64,000 bases of DNA from NCBI GenBank assembly GCA_003024175.1, contig MDYQ01000123.1, positions 1 to 64,000 of the forward strand, given 5' to 3'. The position numbers and the translations under genes are program-made. This document shows, piece by piece, positions 45,553 through 57,600 of this stretch (positions within the stretch are counted from its first letter, which is position 1; every line of letters starts with the position of its first letter). Source of the stretch: Planoprotostelium fungivorum (Eukaryota > Evosea > Variosea > Cavosteliida > Cavosteliaceae). Below the pieces are notes generated by a model that saw only the letters and a list, made by a program, of their open reading frames with translations, was not told where the DNA came from and did not search any database.

Positions 45553-48500
45553 ATGCAGCAGAGCCTCGATGAGATCGATGAGCTGTTGGACTCTCTGAAG
45601 ACCATCAACACAAAGAAGATCGCTGGATCTCAATCGGCGAGAGAGGTATCATAAAATTTTGTGAGATGTATAAAGTCTGAAATGTGTTTCACAGCCCAGC
45701 GTAACGAGTAGGAGTCAATCGGGAGAGAGAGAGTGAGTATCAAGATTCGATTCGATTGAGATAGATCGAAGGCCAACCTTCCATTTCATCACATCTGCTT
45801 CTCTCGAGTAATACCATTCCGTCTGATGCACGTAACAGAGATGAAGAATCGGCCTACAGATCTTCAGATATTCCCCGTGCTCTCCTCCAGGTACATCTTC
45901 TATCTCCAACATCTTCTCCATCTCATTTCAATTGCAGCCATCCATCAGTGAACCATCTTTCGATGAATTCTCTCCAGCCCTCTCCATCCAGGTGCATCTC
46001 TTCATCCATCGACGACAATCTCTCTCCATCCAATCGTCTCCAACCACCATCGACTCAATCACATCATAGACCACCATCCGTCAACGCCAACCCTCCGGCA
46101 TCCAATTCGATCAACCTCCATCCATGCCGAATCTCAACATCTCTCAACTGAACGCATACGCGGAAGACAGCTCGAACTATGAATCTCCAGAGTGGAGGGA
46201 AGTTGTCTCTAAGACAACAGGAAAAGTGTACTACCAGAATCTCACCACAAGAAAGACACAGTGGGACAAGCCAGAGAGTCTGATGAGAGTTCCATCTACA
46301 ACGAGCCAAGGGTCGCAGACGGACAGACCGTATTCCGCCGCGACACCCAGGGAGGAGGAAGGAAGTAGAGAGGGAAGTTTGGCGGGAAATCGGTCCCAAA
46401 GTTTCAACATTATGACTCCCAAATCCGGTGGGCTCATCAGCCCCCGCCCGGTCGGTGAGAAATTCACTGAAAATCCAAACTACAACGACAGAACGTACAT
46501 ACGATGCATCTGAATATCGAAAACATATTTCTGACGATCTACACAGTTGTAGATCCTGATCCTCAGAGAGATATCATCATCATCGTCAAGAGCCAGAGCG
46601 TCGGAAAAATGATCCTCAATATTTCCGTGGAGCTCGTCGACGGATCTATTTCCAAGAAACTTCCCGTGACAGACGACATCACAGTCCTGGTGAGGTGATG
46701 ACGTGGCATGACGTGTGACCTCTTCCAGTCTCTCATCCAGATGTTCGCACAGAAGACAGACTTGTGGCAATATCAATACTTTCAATTGGCTGCAGTCAAT
46801 CCTGATAACACGGGTGAGTCAAAGTGTTGAATTATAATCGATGTGGTGTCTGTTTTTGATGTTGATGCATCGAAATCACATCATCGTATCAAAACGTGAT
46901 TGAAGCACATCGAAATCGTCTCATCATTCTATCCACGCGCCATCCATCATCTCATCTGAATCTCGCGTAAATCAATTAAATATATCATCTGACTACAACG
47001 TTGTAGAGCGATGGCTCACCTTCAGTCGTACTCTCGCCGAGGAGCGTGTCACCGAACAATCTCGTCTCGTCCTCAAAGTGAAACACTGGAAAACTCCCGC
47101 CAAAATCATCGACCCACGTGCGGTACACATGATCTATCTACAACTCAAACGCAACATTTTGGACGGATATTTCGTCATACCCGAAGGTCTATCTTTAGAA
47201 CTCGGCGCTCTACAACTCATCGAGACGTACGGTGCGTTCGACCCATTGAAGCACGTACCCGGAGTTTTCGGGTGAATCTCCCCACCCCGATCGTTCTGAC
47301 TCGTTGTAGTCCGCAAGACTTACCCAAATTTATTCCGTCCCACGTCCTCACTTCGGGCGGGCAGAGTTTTACATCCATGGAGAAGCGGCTCCTTCACTCT
47401 TACGCTTACGCTTCTAAAAATCCATTGGGAGAGACCGAGGCACAGCTCAAATACATCGACACCGCCAGGGGCAACGTCTTCTACGGCATCACGTTCTTTC
47501 ACGTCAGGGAGGACGAGGGGAGGAGGTTGGGAGTCATGGAGACGGGGTTCTGCATCACGAAGAAGGGACAGAAGGTGAAGTGCACGAGTCATCTTGTCAT
47601 GTGATCATCATCATGATCATGATCACCACCGATCGTGATGATCGAAATCGTCTCTCTTGTGGTCACCGTGCCGACACGTTCTGCGAACGGATACATACAA
47701 TAGAAGATGATATCGTGACGATTGACACGACATCCAGCTGCTATTCGACTATTACCACTTTGAAGAAATTGCCAGTTGGAGTCAAACGGCCGTGGGGATC
47801 GAAATTCGCATTTCAAACCCAGAAAAGGTAATTTTTCCCTCGATTTTTTTTGAGATTTCACAGAAACCTCTCTTCAATCTCGTTACGTCTGAGGGTAAGA
47901 ACATCAGCGAACTTCTCACCGAGGTGAACTTTCACAATTCCCCGAAATTTCCGAAATTTCTTCCGATTTTCTCAAACTGTACAGTATTACCTCTTGTACC
48001 TCAGAGAAGACGACAACGAGCTGCTCAACTGTACAATTCCTATGGTCATACCCCAACAAGACTTACCCGATCCGTCACTGTACCAACCGACGAGGGTGGA
48101 GAAAGTGCTGACGGACACGTTCATGAGCAGACTGGAACATCTAAAGATGACTTATCTAGAGAAGAGCACGAAGACCGACGGCGGCATACCTCAGGTGACG
48201 ACTCGTCACGATCGGAATCCCGAATCCCGATCGGGATTCATCTCCGATAAATGGAAAATTGACGGAAATTTCAGGTGTTGTACCAGATCCAATCGGTATT
48301 GGATGAAGACTCCGATTTCAATACGCTGGACTTGTCTTACCTCGTTGTAGAGGACACGAAATTAGACACACTCACTGCCGCCATCAACGACGCCATGACC
48401 TATACGTAAGTCGGAATTTCATCAGAATTTCGGTCCGACACACGCAGGGCGAGGGACAAGGGAAGATTCCGCGAAAATTTGAAGATCCTCCGTCTCAATT

Positions 48501-50710
48501 TGAGGAAATTGGAAGTGGCGGGTACAGAATTCGGAATCAGGAACATGTGAGTTTTCGATGAAATTTCGGTGTGTTGATCGTTGTAGATCGAAGTTGGTCA
48601 TGGCGTGCACGACCGTCGTGGAATTGAATATTTCTGGATTATGCATGGGAATATCTGGAGTGAAAGACATCTCCACTACATTGGTATGACATCACGATCG
48701 TATTTTATTCTATTTTATTTCAATCCTATCTCCTCTCTACTCTCTACACCGAACGACCACTGATGTTCTAAAAATAGCAAATGAACCGAAGCATCATGAA
48801 GCTGGATGCCTCTGGTAACGACCTGGGAGAGAAAGGCTTGCCCATTCTATTTCAAGCGATACAAGATCACGTATCCAATTACACTCACATCGATGTCTCT
48901 GACAACAACCTAGATGACAAGGTAAAGCGTGTCAGAATTTTCTCGGAATGTTCTGACACATGGTAGTGCATGGATACCATCTGCACCTTCGTCTCAAAAC
49001 ATCCTTACGCCATTGGTCTGTCCATCGCCCATAACAAATTCCGCGATGAATCTCTGCTCAAGCTGGCTACTTCCCTACGTAAGACGATACAGAAAGTGAT
49101 GGAGCATCTCGATATCTCTGGGACAATGTACGGGTCTCAAAGTCTCAAAGAGCTATTGGCTTACATCCAAGTGGATCCACGGTTCAACAGCCTACACATG
49201 GCGGATACGGAGATGAATCTCAAATTTTTGGCGGGTACACATTTGGGACGAGATTTGGGCGGGAAACTGAATTTAGGACAGCGTTTGGGACGAGCGTGGT
49301 GGCTTCAACGGTTCACCAGATGAAATCGATCAATTTGAGCCGCACCCAGATTCCATCGAAACAATTAAAAGAGGTGAAGAGAAAGACGACGGAGATTTTA
49401 ATTCATTTTATTCAGTTCCTCAATCTATTGGTGGGACATCGCAGCCTGGAGGAATTGTACTTGGCTGATCTGACCATCAAGGGAAAGGGGGGTGAATTGA
49501 TCGAGAAGATCATCACATCGAGTCGAACATTGGAGACACTGGATCTCAGCAAGTGCAATCTTCCGAAGGTGATAGCACCATCACGTCATCGTCTTCACAT
49601 CAACATCATCACTCATTCACATGATCAATCATCACGTCATCACTCCTTCACATCATCATCAACCACGTCATCGTCCATCACATCATCATCAACCATCACC
49701 CCATCATCATCCTTCATCATCGATCATCCCATCTTCCATGACTGATCTCATCCAGAACGTCATCACATCCATCCTCCATGCCACGAAACAATCTCCCTCT
49801 CTGAAGAAATTAATCCTAAGAGACAACGAGCAAATCGGCCACGGCGACAACGACAAAGAAATAGAGGACCTCTTGACCGTCACGACCAAGCTGGAAGAAT
49901 TAGACATCACGAGATGTTCCCTGTCCACTTCGTCCTCTTTCGCCGCCATCATCAGAGGCATGACCAACACGAGAGTGAAGAGGTGAGATGATGATCATCA
50001 TCATGGTGTCTGTGTGGATGATGATGATGTGAACATGTGATCTGATGATGTGCAGGTTGAAATTGGGAGGCAACAAGGCGAACAAGTCCCTGATCAAGAT
50101 CGCTGAAGTTCTGTCATCGAATCCCAACATCAGAGAGGTGATCATCTTCCATCACCTTCCGTAATCATCACTGACGTCGATCAGATGAGCCTGCGATACA
50201 TCGACGTCTCGAAGAAGGAAGCGTTGGCTTTCTTGCATGCCATCAACGCTTCGACTTGTCGATTGAGACTGTTGGACTTGAGGAACAACAATTTAGACAT
50301 CAGGGACTTTGTTGAAGCTACAGGTGCTCTGCCGGCGGCGCTCGTGAGGTTGTAAATAGAGTGATAAAGAGACGAGATCATTTTATTCTGTTTTATTCTT
50401 GTGTGGCAATCGTTGATGACGACACAGAAGCTGTCGTCACGGTCGTTGGCTGGCGGAAAATCTGAACAAGACGCCAGCCGAGTTGAAGAAGATATTTGAA
50501 GACTTGAGCGTGCCGATCGAGGAGAGCCATCGCTTCATCACCACACGTGGATCGGCTGGGTGCATCAGACCATCATCAGTTGACCTCTCAACAGGTGTCG
50601 TGGCGACTCTGTCTCTCGCTCTTCATGGGAAACAGAAACTTGTGTCTATGATGGATCGTGGACCGAGTGGGGAGACAATGATAAGGAGAATCCCACGGAC
50701 CTCAAAATGA
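45553..50710 (+). CDS. LD motif-WW-talin-like FERM-LRR adaptor
   Basis: The ATG at 45553 gives MQQSLDEIDELLDSLKTINT, in which LDEIDELLDSL has the paxillin LD-motif form. Later exons encode a WW domain (PEWREVVSKTTGKVYYQNLT then TRKTQWDKPES, about 46185-46285). A FERM region follows: LIQMFAQKTDLWQYQYFQLA (about 46730), DPRAVHMIYLQLKRNILDGY (47110), ALQLIETYGAFDPLKH, FIPSHVLTSGGQ, EAQLKYIDTARGNVFYGITF (47440) and LVTSEGKNISELLTE (47890). The F2-F3 part is closest to talin. After it come many leucine-rich repeats (48280-50360), such as MKLDASGNDLGEKGLPILFQ, SLEELYLADLTIKGKGGELI, SLKKLILRDNEQIGHG and LRLLDLRNNNLDIRDFVEAT. The last exon ends at 50710. It probably links membranes and actin or adhesion sites. 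The exact end and several introns are uncertain; one is TCATCATC-rich (49570-49750). Confidence 0.75.
46993..47006. repeat. Palindrome CTACAACGTTGTAG at a 3' splice site
   Basis: The palindrome ends exactly where an intron of the FERM-LRR gene appears to end (GTTGTAG followed by exon AGCGATGGCTCACC, encoding ERWLTFSRTLAEERV). It shows the half-word CGTTGTAG serving as the acceptor. Confidence 0.8.
49570..49745. repeat. CATCATCA/CACGTCATC low-complexity intron
   Basis: A long intron inside the LRR region is made of TCATCATCA, CACGTCATC and CATTCACATGATC units. It reads open on both strands because of its simple composition. Confidence 0.75.
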
Positions 50711-51012
50711 TGAATGAAGATCGAAACAATTGACGGTGAGGCTTTGATGATGTCGGTTGCGCTTGTTGTGAAGAAGATTTTCGGTCCCTACACATCATTC
50801 AGCCCTAACAGGCGAGGCCTATCCATTCAAGCATCTGATTTGGTTTTCAAATGATGATTCATGAAACGGGCGCAAAATCGGCTGAACGTATTTTCTTCTA
50901 ATTCCATGACAGTTCGCCATGGGTCTCAATGACCCATTTTTCGCTGGACTACGGTGTATTCTTTATTCCGACATCAGATCATCTTCATTCGACACAACAG
51001 AGGAGACGAGTG
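50711..51012. other. Intergenic, about 300 bp
   Basis: It lies between two plus-strand genes and should hold the FERM-LRR terminator region and the ankyrin gene promoter. No repeat or gene was seen. Confidence 0.5.
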
Positions 51013-51950
51013 ATGTCTAACGGTATCATCTCCAGTCAAGATGTTACAAAAGTCATCTTGCAGAGGGTGATGGAAGACGAATCACCTGACATAAAGAGGA
51101 GACAGTTTGCCGTTCTTCGCTTGACCTGCAAGTTGTGGAAAGACATCCGTGAGACACTCGAAGGCAAATAGCCCTTCTGATGTTCTCAGTGGACAGCTTG
51201 ACAGACTGGCTCACCTATACTGATCTGCTTATGGCTGCACAAGGTCACGTCGAGTCTTTACGCTTTCTGTTGACTCGTAGTGATCCTCATTTGGACCCGT
51301 CAGCATATGAAAATCATGCCATCAGATGGACAGCCAAGGAGGGTCACAGTGAGACAGTGCAGCTGCTCATGTCCGATTCTCGTGTGGACCCATCAGCGCT
51401 ACACAATGAGGCCATCACATATGCAGCTAGCGAGGGGCACTATGAGACAGTGCAGCTGCTCATGTCCGATCCTCGTGTAGACCCATCAGCACCTGAAAAC
51501 TTGCCCATCCTACAGGCAGCCTGTAACGACCATACTGAAATCGTACGGCTGCTCTTGTCCGATCCCCGTGTGGACCCATCGGCTCAACGCAATGAGGCCC
51601 TCATACGTTCAGCAAGGAAAGACCGTACAAGAATCGTACAACTGCTCTTGTCTGATCCTCGTGTGGACCCATCGGCACGAGATAATAAGGCCATCAGAGG
51701 TGCAGCCAGTAAAGGCCGCATTGAAGTCGTACGACTGCTCTTGTCTGATCCTCGTGTGGACCCCTCAGCTCGTGACAATGAGGCCATCAGAGGTGCAGCC
51801 CGTGAAGGTCATATTGGAGTCGTACGAATACTCTTGTCCGATCCTCGTGTAGACCCATCAGCACGGAACAATGAGGTCATCAGACGGGCAGCCGAGAATG
51901 GTCATCGCGAAGCGGTACAGCAGCTGCTCTTGAGCCGACACACACAGTGA
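51013..51950 (+). CDS. Ankyrin-type protein with seven near-identical 33-residue repeats
   Basis: Exon 1 (ATG 51013) gives MSNGIISSQDVTKVILQRVM and RRQFAVLRLTCKLWKDI, an F-box-like helical start. A short GTGAG-CAG intron (about 51149-51188) joins in frame to LDSLTDWLTYTDLLMAAQGH. Seven repeats of the form LLLSDPRVDPSARDNEAIRG then AAREGHIGVVR follow to the TGA at 51950. Each repeat is 99 bp, and the LLSDPRVDPSA core is nearly identical in DNA, so the array expanded recently. Similar F-box-like plus SDPRVDPSA repeat proteins form large families in some amoebae. A role as a ubiquitin ligase adaptor is possible but rests only on the weak F-box-like start. Confidence 0.85.
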
Positions 51951-52259
51951 ACTCTTCCGAATCGATCGAGCTGAAGAGAACTGAAAATAAAACAATTACA
52001 GCTCCGCATCTCTTCGTGACATCGTCACATCACGATCATCCTCACCTATGGAGGACGAAAAGACCGCGTCGTCTGCCTCTTCTCGTCCTAACGATCCTCT
52101 TACACGAACTTCTTCATTCCATCTCATGCCTTGTTCGGCATGATGGACAGTGAACGTTGCTTCGTATGGATTTGTAGATGAGAAAATTCCATGTGAAAGA
52201 TCTGCGCCCAAAACTTTGGGCACCGGAGACGCATCATCACGCACCATATCGAACGTGAC
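51951..52259. other. Intergenic or 5' leader, about 300 bp
   Basis: It lies between the ankyrin gene and the next plus-strand gene. The frame of the downstream gene stays open back to about 52150 but without an ATG, so the true start could lie further 5' behind an intron. Confidence 0.4.
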
Positions 52260-53296
52260 TATGGGAGACGTATATGACAACTTCACCGGCCCTCCTCTAT
52301 CCTTGGAAGAGTTCAACATTGTATGTACACCTCAACTCCCTCCGATAGTTAGTCCTCTGGAAGATGCAGCATCTGATCCTACCCCCACCCCATTATTATT
52401 AGATGCCTTTCTGAGAAGACATCTGGGATCACCTGCCTTGAGCGAGAGTGTACCATCATCTCCTGAAGCATTCAACTTCAGCACACCTCAATTCACACCT
52501 CAATACACTCCACATATAGATAATCAACTCTCAGAACCAGCACGTACCATGTGAGTTTTCAATCGGATGCAGCCACTGAACAAAAACAGCTCCACACCGC
52601 AACTCGATCACATCGATCTCACTCCAAACGAAGAGGGTGCAACTCTCAGAGATGTGGAGCCCAATCCTCTCAGCGATGAAGTGGACGATATATTTACTGT
52701 GGCACATGTGAAGAACTGCTACCATTCCATCCAGTATCTAAACAAGAACCCTACATTGAAGAAAGACAATCGAAAGAAGAAGGTGCAACCGAAAGACATC
52801 ACCATTCCAAACCAATCCGTTGGTGCATGTCTATCGGCTTTGTCTCTTGACGATCGAACTGGGAAGATGAGGAACTCAAAGATCCGATTCAATCCATGTC
52901 ACAGGTATGAACACCATTCCCATCCCATTCTTCCACCTCTCATCCCCTTCCAGATTCTCCATTTACACGTGCGAGCTCGAAACATCAGAGACAGAAAACA
53001 AATCCACCGCCGAATTGCTAATGAAGGGAGAATTGCATGAGGTCCAACTGGCTCTCATTGGCTACCGAGAAGAGAGGGACAGCTTCTACGTGGACTACCA
53101 TAAATCGGGTCTCGGCGGCGTCACCATCGGCCTCTACTGCTGTAATGATCCCAATTGCCGGAGGAAGGTGCCCGAGAGCGGACACAAGATCATCATCGAA
53201 AATGACTCGAAGGGCATCAAGGGAGCTTATGCTTTCGAGGCATTAGAGGGCAGGAGATCGAAGACGAAGAAACAGAGGACGAGTGATGAATATTGA
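52260..53296 (+). CDS. Unknown protein: disordered N-half, Cys-containing C-terminal domain
   Basis: The proposed ATG at 52260 starts MGDVYDNFTGPPLSLEEFNI. A Ser/Pro-rich part (ALSESVPSSPEAFNFSTPQF) follows. A short intron (about 52553-52590) joins in frame to STPQLDHIDLTPNEEGATLR, then VAHVKNCYHSIQYLNKNPTL with a Lys-rich patch (KKDNRKKKVQPKD). A second intron leads to FSIYTCELETSETENKSTAE, ALIGYREERDSFYVDYHKSG, GLYCCNDPNCRRKVPESGHK, and a basic end KTKKQRTSDEY at 53296. The family is not recognised. The basic patches suggest a nuclear protein. CCNDPNC could be half of a metal site. Confidence 0.65.
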
Positions 53297-53552
53297 AATA
53301 GATTCATCGAGATGTAATCATGTAATTGACGCGTGTCCCCATCGACAAGATGAACATGAGCACCCCACGCTCCATGAACGACTCATGCATCAGATATGTC
53401 ACGTAAATCTGGGTGATAAATCGATTTTAGACGAAGACATTTGTCTGTGTCCTATGAGATGAGCGCCATCCGTTTGTAAACTAGATCATGTGGGCCGAAA
53501 CAGCGGAACGTATTTCCATTTCCGTTCCAAATGGTGGCTCTTCATTCTCACG

Positions 53553-54589
53553 ATGAACTCGTTCGCGCTGCTCCTCTCCCTCTTTACCATTAGAAACGAC
53601 CCTCAGACCATCACGAACAGTCTCAACGGACAACAGGACATGATCCAACTGTGCGCCGCGCAGGGAGGAATGGTGATCGAATCACGTGTGACACGATGTC
53701 TGATTCAATGAAGCTCCTCCCCACTTATTCAGATCATGATGGAACACCTCGAACGGCCTGTCTTCTCGTCAACTCTGCTGCCACATCACAGAAGCCTCTC
53801 CCCCTCCTCGTGTGGCTCCATCCATCATTAGCCGACTCTGATGTCCTCTCTCTGACCGGTCTCCCTCAAGTGAAATTCCACCTCCATTCAGAGCTGACTC
53901 GTTGTAGTTGTCCAAATCCTTCGACCTCGGAAGCGGACCCGGATTCCACATCTTGTTACCCGCCGGCAGGGACACATCGCATGTCTATCCGTTCCCCGAT
54001 GATGTCGGTGTCGGCTGGGACAACTGGTACCGAAACTTTGACCGCAACGACCGATCCAAATTGAACGTCGATGTCGATGCGATCGATCACTTCATCGCGC
54101 AGGCGAAGAACTCCACATCCGTAGACAATCAGAGGGTGTACCTGTCAGGATGGAGCAACGGTGCTGCCATGGCGATGATGTACGCTTTGAATACGCCCGG
54201 AATTGCGGCGGCGGCCGTCTACAGCGCGCCAGACCCATACAGAGACGTGAACGACCCTTGTGCACAGACACCTCAGCCTCCTTATCTGACGCCTATCTAC
54301 GACATCCACAATTACTGTGACATCATAGGTGAAAGGTGCGACGTCTCCAAGCTGATCTGGTACAGGGATCTGTACGACGGGGGCGAATTTTCATCGAGAT
54401 CTCGCAGAGAGATACCCACAGTTGGTGAACGAGCACGTCATCATCGATGCGCTGCAGACTCCTGGCTCTCGGTGTGACCCGACTTGTGCTCCCAATCAAA
54501 TCAATCAAGCCGGTGCCCTCTTTCACCAGCGCTGGCCTGTCCTGAGAAATTCGGACATGTTGAACTTTCTCAAGCGTTACACCGCTTGA
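53553..54589 (+). CDS. Secreted PHB-depolymerase/LpqC-like esterase
   Basis: The ATG at 53553 gives MNSFALLLSLFTIRNDPQTI, a short hydrophobic signal or anchor. Introns at about 53685-53731 and 53871-53907 keep frame. The hydrolase core reads LPLLVWLHPSLADSDVLSLT, FDLGSGPGFHILLPAGRDTS, VGWDNWYRNFDRNDRSKLNV, then VYLSGWSNGAAMAMMYALNT with nucleophile GWSNG (about 54150-54165), and YDIHNYCDIIG with the likely catalytic Asp/His region. The C-terminal exon contains VNEHVIIDALQTPGSRCDPT and ends at TGA 54589. The motif set is that of the esterase/PHB depolymerase family (with LpqC and feruloyl esterases). It likely cleaves esters outside the cell or in food vacuoles. Confidence 0.82.
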
Positions 54590-54646
54590 TCCTGTGATAT
54601 AAAGAAACACTTGAAAATTGAATTTATCTCTAACTGTGTCTACAAG

Positions 54647-57600
54647 TTACGGGTTGAACATGCCAGAAGCGTTGGATTGTGTCAATCCCGTGGTATAACT
54701 CAGATTGCACTGTGATACGATGACTCTTCCAGTGTTGAGCCCGATGGCGCCGTTCAGATTCACTGCTGTTCCCGTGTTGTTCAACAGCCCTCCGCCGCTG
54801 ATGGCGCAATCACCATTGTTGACCTGTACGCGTCAGCGTGCGACTCTTCTCCATGTGTCTCTCACCTGTACAGCCCCACCACTCGATGCTGTGTTGTATG
54901 AGATCGTCGTGCCTGTCATGACCGCTCTGCCGCCTGCGATCGTCGCAGCTGACCCTGTTACGATGTCACACGACAACCTCCATCACACAGCCTCACCTGT
55001 CACACCGTTGTTGTTTGTGATGGAAGACTGTACGACAGACAGAGAGCCAGCAGAGTAGACGCCGCATCCAGACACAGTGCAGCTGTTGTTGAGCAGAACT
55101 CCGTTGGCGAGGGAAAAGACACTGTTACCGTCCAAATAGATTCCACCTTTCACGTTGAGAGAAGATTTTCATCATCCATCTCAATTACCTCCCGTCGGGC
55201 CATAAGAAGATGTGACGTTCAACTGTTGCGTCATCATCGTTCCACTGTTGTAGATTGCCCCTCCGGCCACGTTGGCCGAACATCCCACAAACTTGGTCCA
55301 CCCGATCGAGACGGCAGCGCCAGCACTCGCTCTGACCGCTCCTCCATTGTTTGCGTTGCAGTTGGTCAACGTAGAATAGTACATCAAGAGAGATCCTCTT
55401 CCGTCCACCTGATGTTCGGTTCAATTTTCGCCCACGAGAGAGACTCACCCTCACGAAGCCACCATCACCGTTGACAGAGTAGCCGTTGATCACCGTCGTA
55501 CTGTTCACGATGGCTGCGCTTCCACTGATGTACAACACTCCTCCTGTGTCATCTTCAGTCTCTCTGCCGCCTACCACTCTCTCACCGTCGATGGCTGAGA
55601 AGCAGTTGACAAACTGGCAGCTGTTCACGGTAATGATATCGGCACTGCCTACGGAAGCGATGGCGCCTCCTTGCAGCGTCGCACTATTTCTCTCGAAATA
55701 ACAGCCGGTGAAGAGAGCAGTCTGTGCTGTCAAACATTTCAATATCTACGGTACAGAAATCGTTATCCAGGTAATATCGTGCGCTCACCTGGTCCGGACG
55801 GAGGGAAGAAGAAAGCTCCACCTTGCTGTGCGGCGTTGTTGTTGTAGAACGAGTTGCTCGTGAACACCATCGTCGGTGCCGCGTTGTAGATGGCTCCTCC
55901 AGAAGTCGTCACGTTGTTATTCCTGAAGACGCAGCCACTCATCGTTCCAGAAGATGCTGATGTAATTCAATCGAAATTTCGTCGAGTTTTCCAACTCACT
56001 TGATGCCAGGTACACGGCTGCACCGGCCGTGGCGAGATTTCCTGTGAAGTTGGTGTTCGTCAGAATGTACGAACCAGTGAAGTTGATGGCGCCATTGAGG
56101 AACCCGTTGAAATTAGACCCCGTGATCTGTACCGTTCCGCTGATCGTGGCAGGAAAGGCTGGTCCCGGAGCACTGACAGATCCTGTAAAGAAACTGCTCG
56201 CCACCTTGAAGATGTGAGCTGGCTGCACATCTCATCTCATGGTGAGCTCACGCTGAGTCCCAGATTGCCTTGTACCGTGATATTGGAAGAGGTGAACGTA
56301 CATCCGGTGAAACTGGCTCGAGTGATCACCGTGCTGATAAAGTTGACGACAGTGTTTTCAAATGTGACGCCGTTAAAAGAGCTGCTCCATCCTAAAGATA
56401 TCGGCCCCGTCAATTTTCCTCCCTGCGTGGAGGCGAAATTGAGGTACGTGTAATCCCCGAGGTCCGTTGATATTGCATTACTGAAGGTCTCTCCACTCAG
56501 TAGAATCGTCGCCCCGACAGATACGTACTGAGCGTTGTAGATGACTGTTCCAGTGGTGAGTATCATTTCCATCTCCCGCCAGTCACCTTGAGTGAAATTT
56601 GCAGCTGAGGCTGGAAGAGTTAAAGGCCCGACGGTGTACGAGAAGACGAGCCATGCTCCTATAGCTCCTCCATTCGCCAATCCTAGACTTTGCCCTGGAT
56701 TTTTATCCTTGGTCTGCGTCGTTTGATTTGCAGCAATGATCATATTGTAAGTGTAGCGAGTGTTGATGCCGAACCAATGGATTCCCAAGTTCCAGCTGAT
56801 GTACGCTCCGTTCAGCTGACAGTCATTCGTACAGGTGTAACCGTTGGCCTTGTAACTGTTCATGTTGCTGTTGTAGATGTACACGTTACTACTGCGGGCC
56901 ACGTAGAGGTGCCAGGCCATGTAGCACGATCCATTGAGAGGGTTACAGCTGCCGAAACCTGGATCAGCCAGCGAGGTATTGACTGCCCAGCCTGATGGAG
57001 CCCAATAGGAAGCAGGAGACCCTATCCCTTGCCAATTTGGATTCTCCGTCTCGTGTAACCCGAGGAAGATACTGACGGCCTGCCTTACGTAGATCTGGTA
57101 GACGGCGTTGTGCTGGAAGCTGATACCGTGGAGCCACGTTGCTTGACGAGACTCTACCAGTAAACCACGGGCGACGGATACGTTCGTTACAAGGTATGGA
57201 CGATTGTCGATGTCGTGATCGGCGGTCCAGCCCCAGACGTTCTCTAAATAGACGGAGGAGGTGGGAGTCAAATGAAGTTGAAGATAAGCCGCCTTACAGG
57301 GTTCCGCTTGGCTACAACTCGCGAGGAGCGTAGTGCCATTTGTTCCTCCCACTCGAAAGAAAGAGTTCCACATCTGAAGCCTTCAGAACACAAATGGATG
57401 ATGGACATGATGTGTTCACCCCCACGTTACCCGGCTGATTGCCTGCTGCGTTGATTCGCATCAGAATGCATCCTGGAAGAGGCTGTGCTACCGTGAAGAT
57501 CATGTCTACAAACTGCGCCGTTCCTACGTCCCCTGCGTTACCCACCAACACGAGTGGCTTAGGATTGCTTGCGTCACTGAAGAAGCTGCCAGATGCAGAG

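Noticed and set aside
55185-55742. Plus-strand frames such as 55226-55474 and 60893-61150 that occur in both GH55-like copies
   Set aside because: They are antisense shadows conserved only because the two genes are duplicated.
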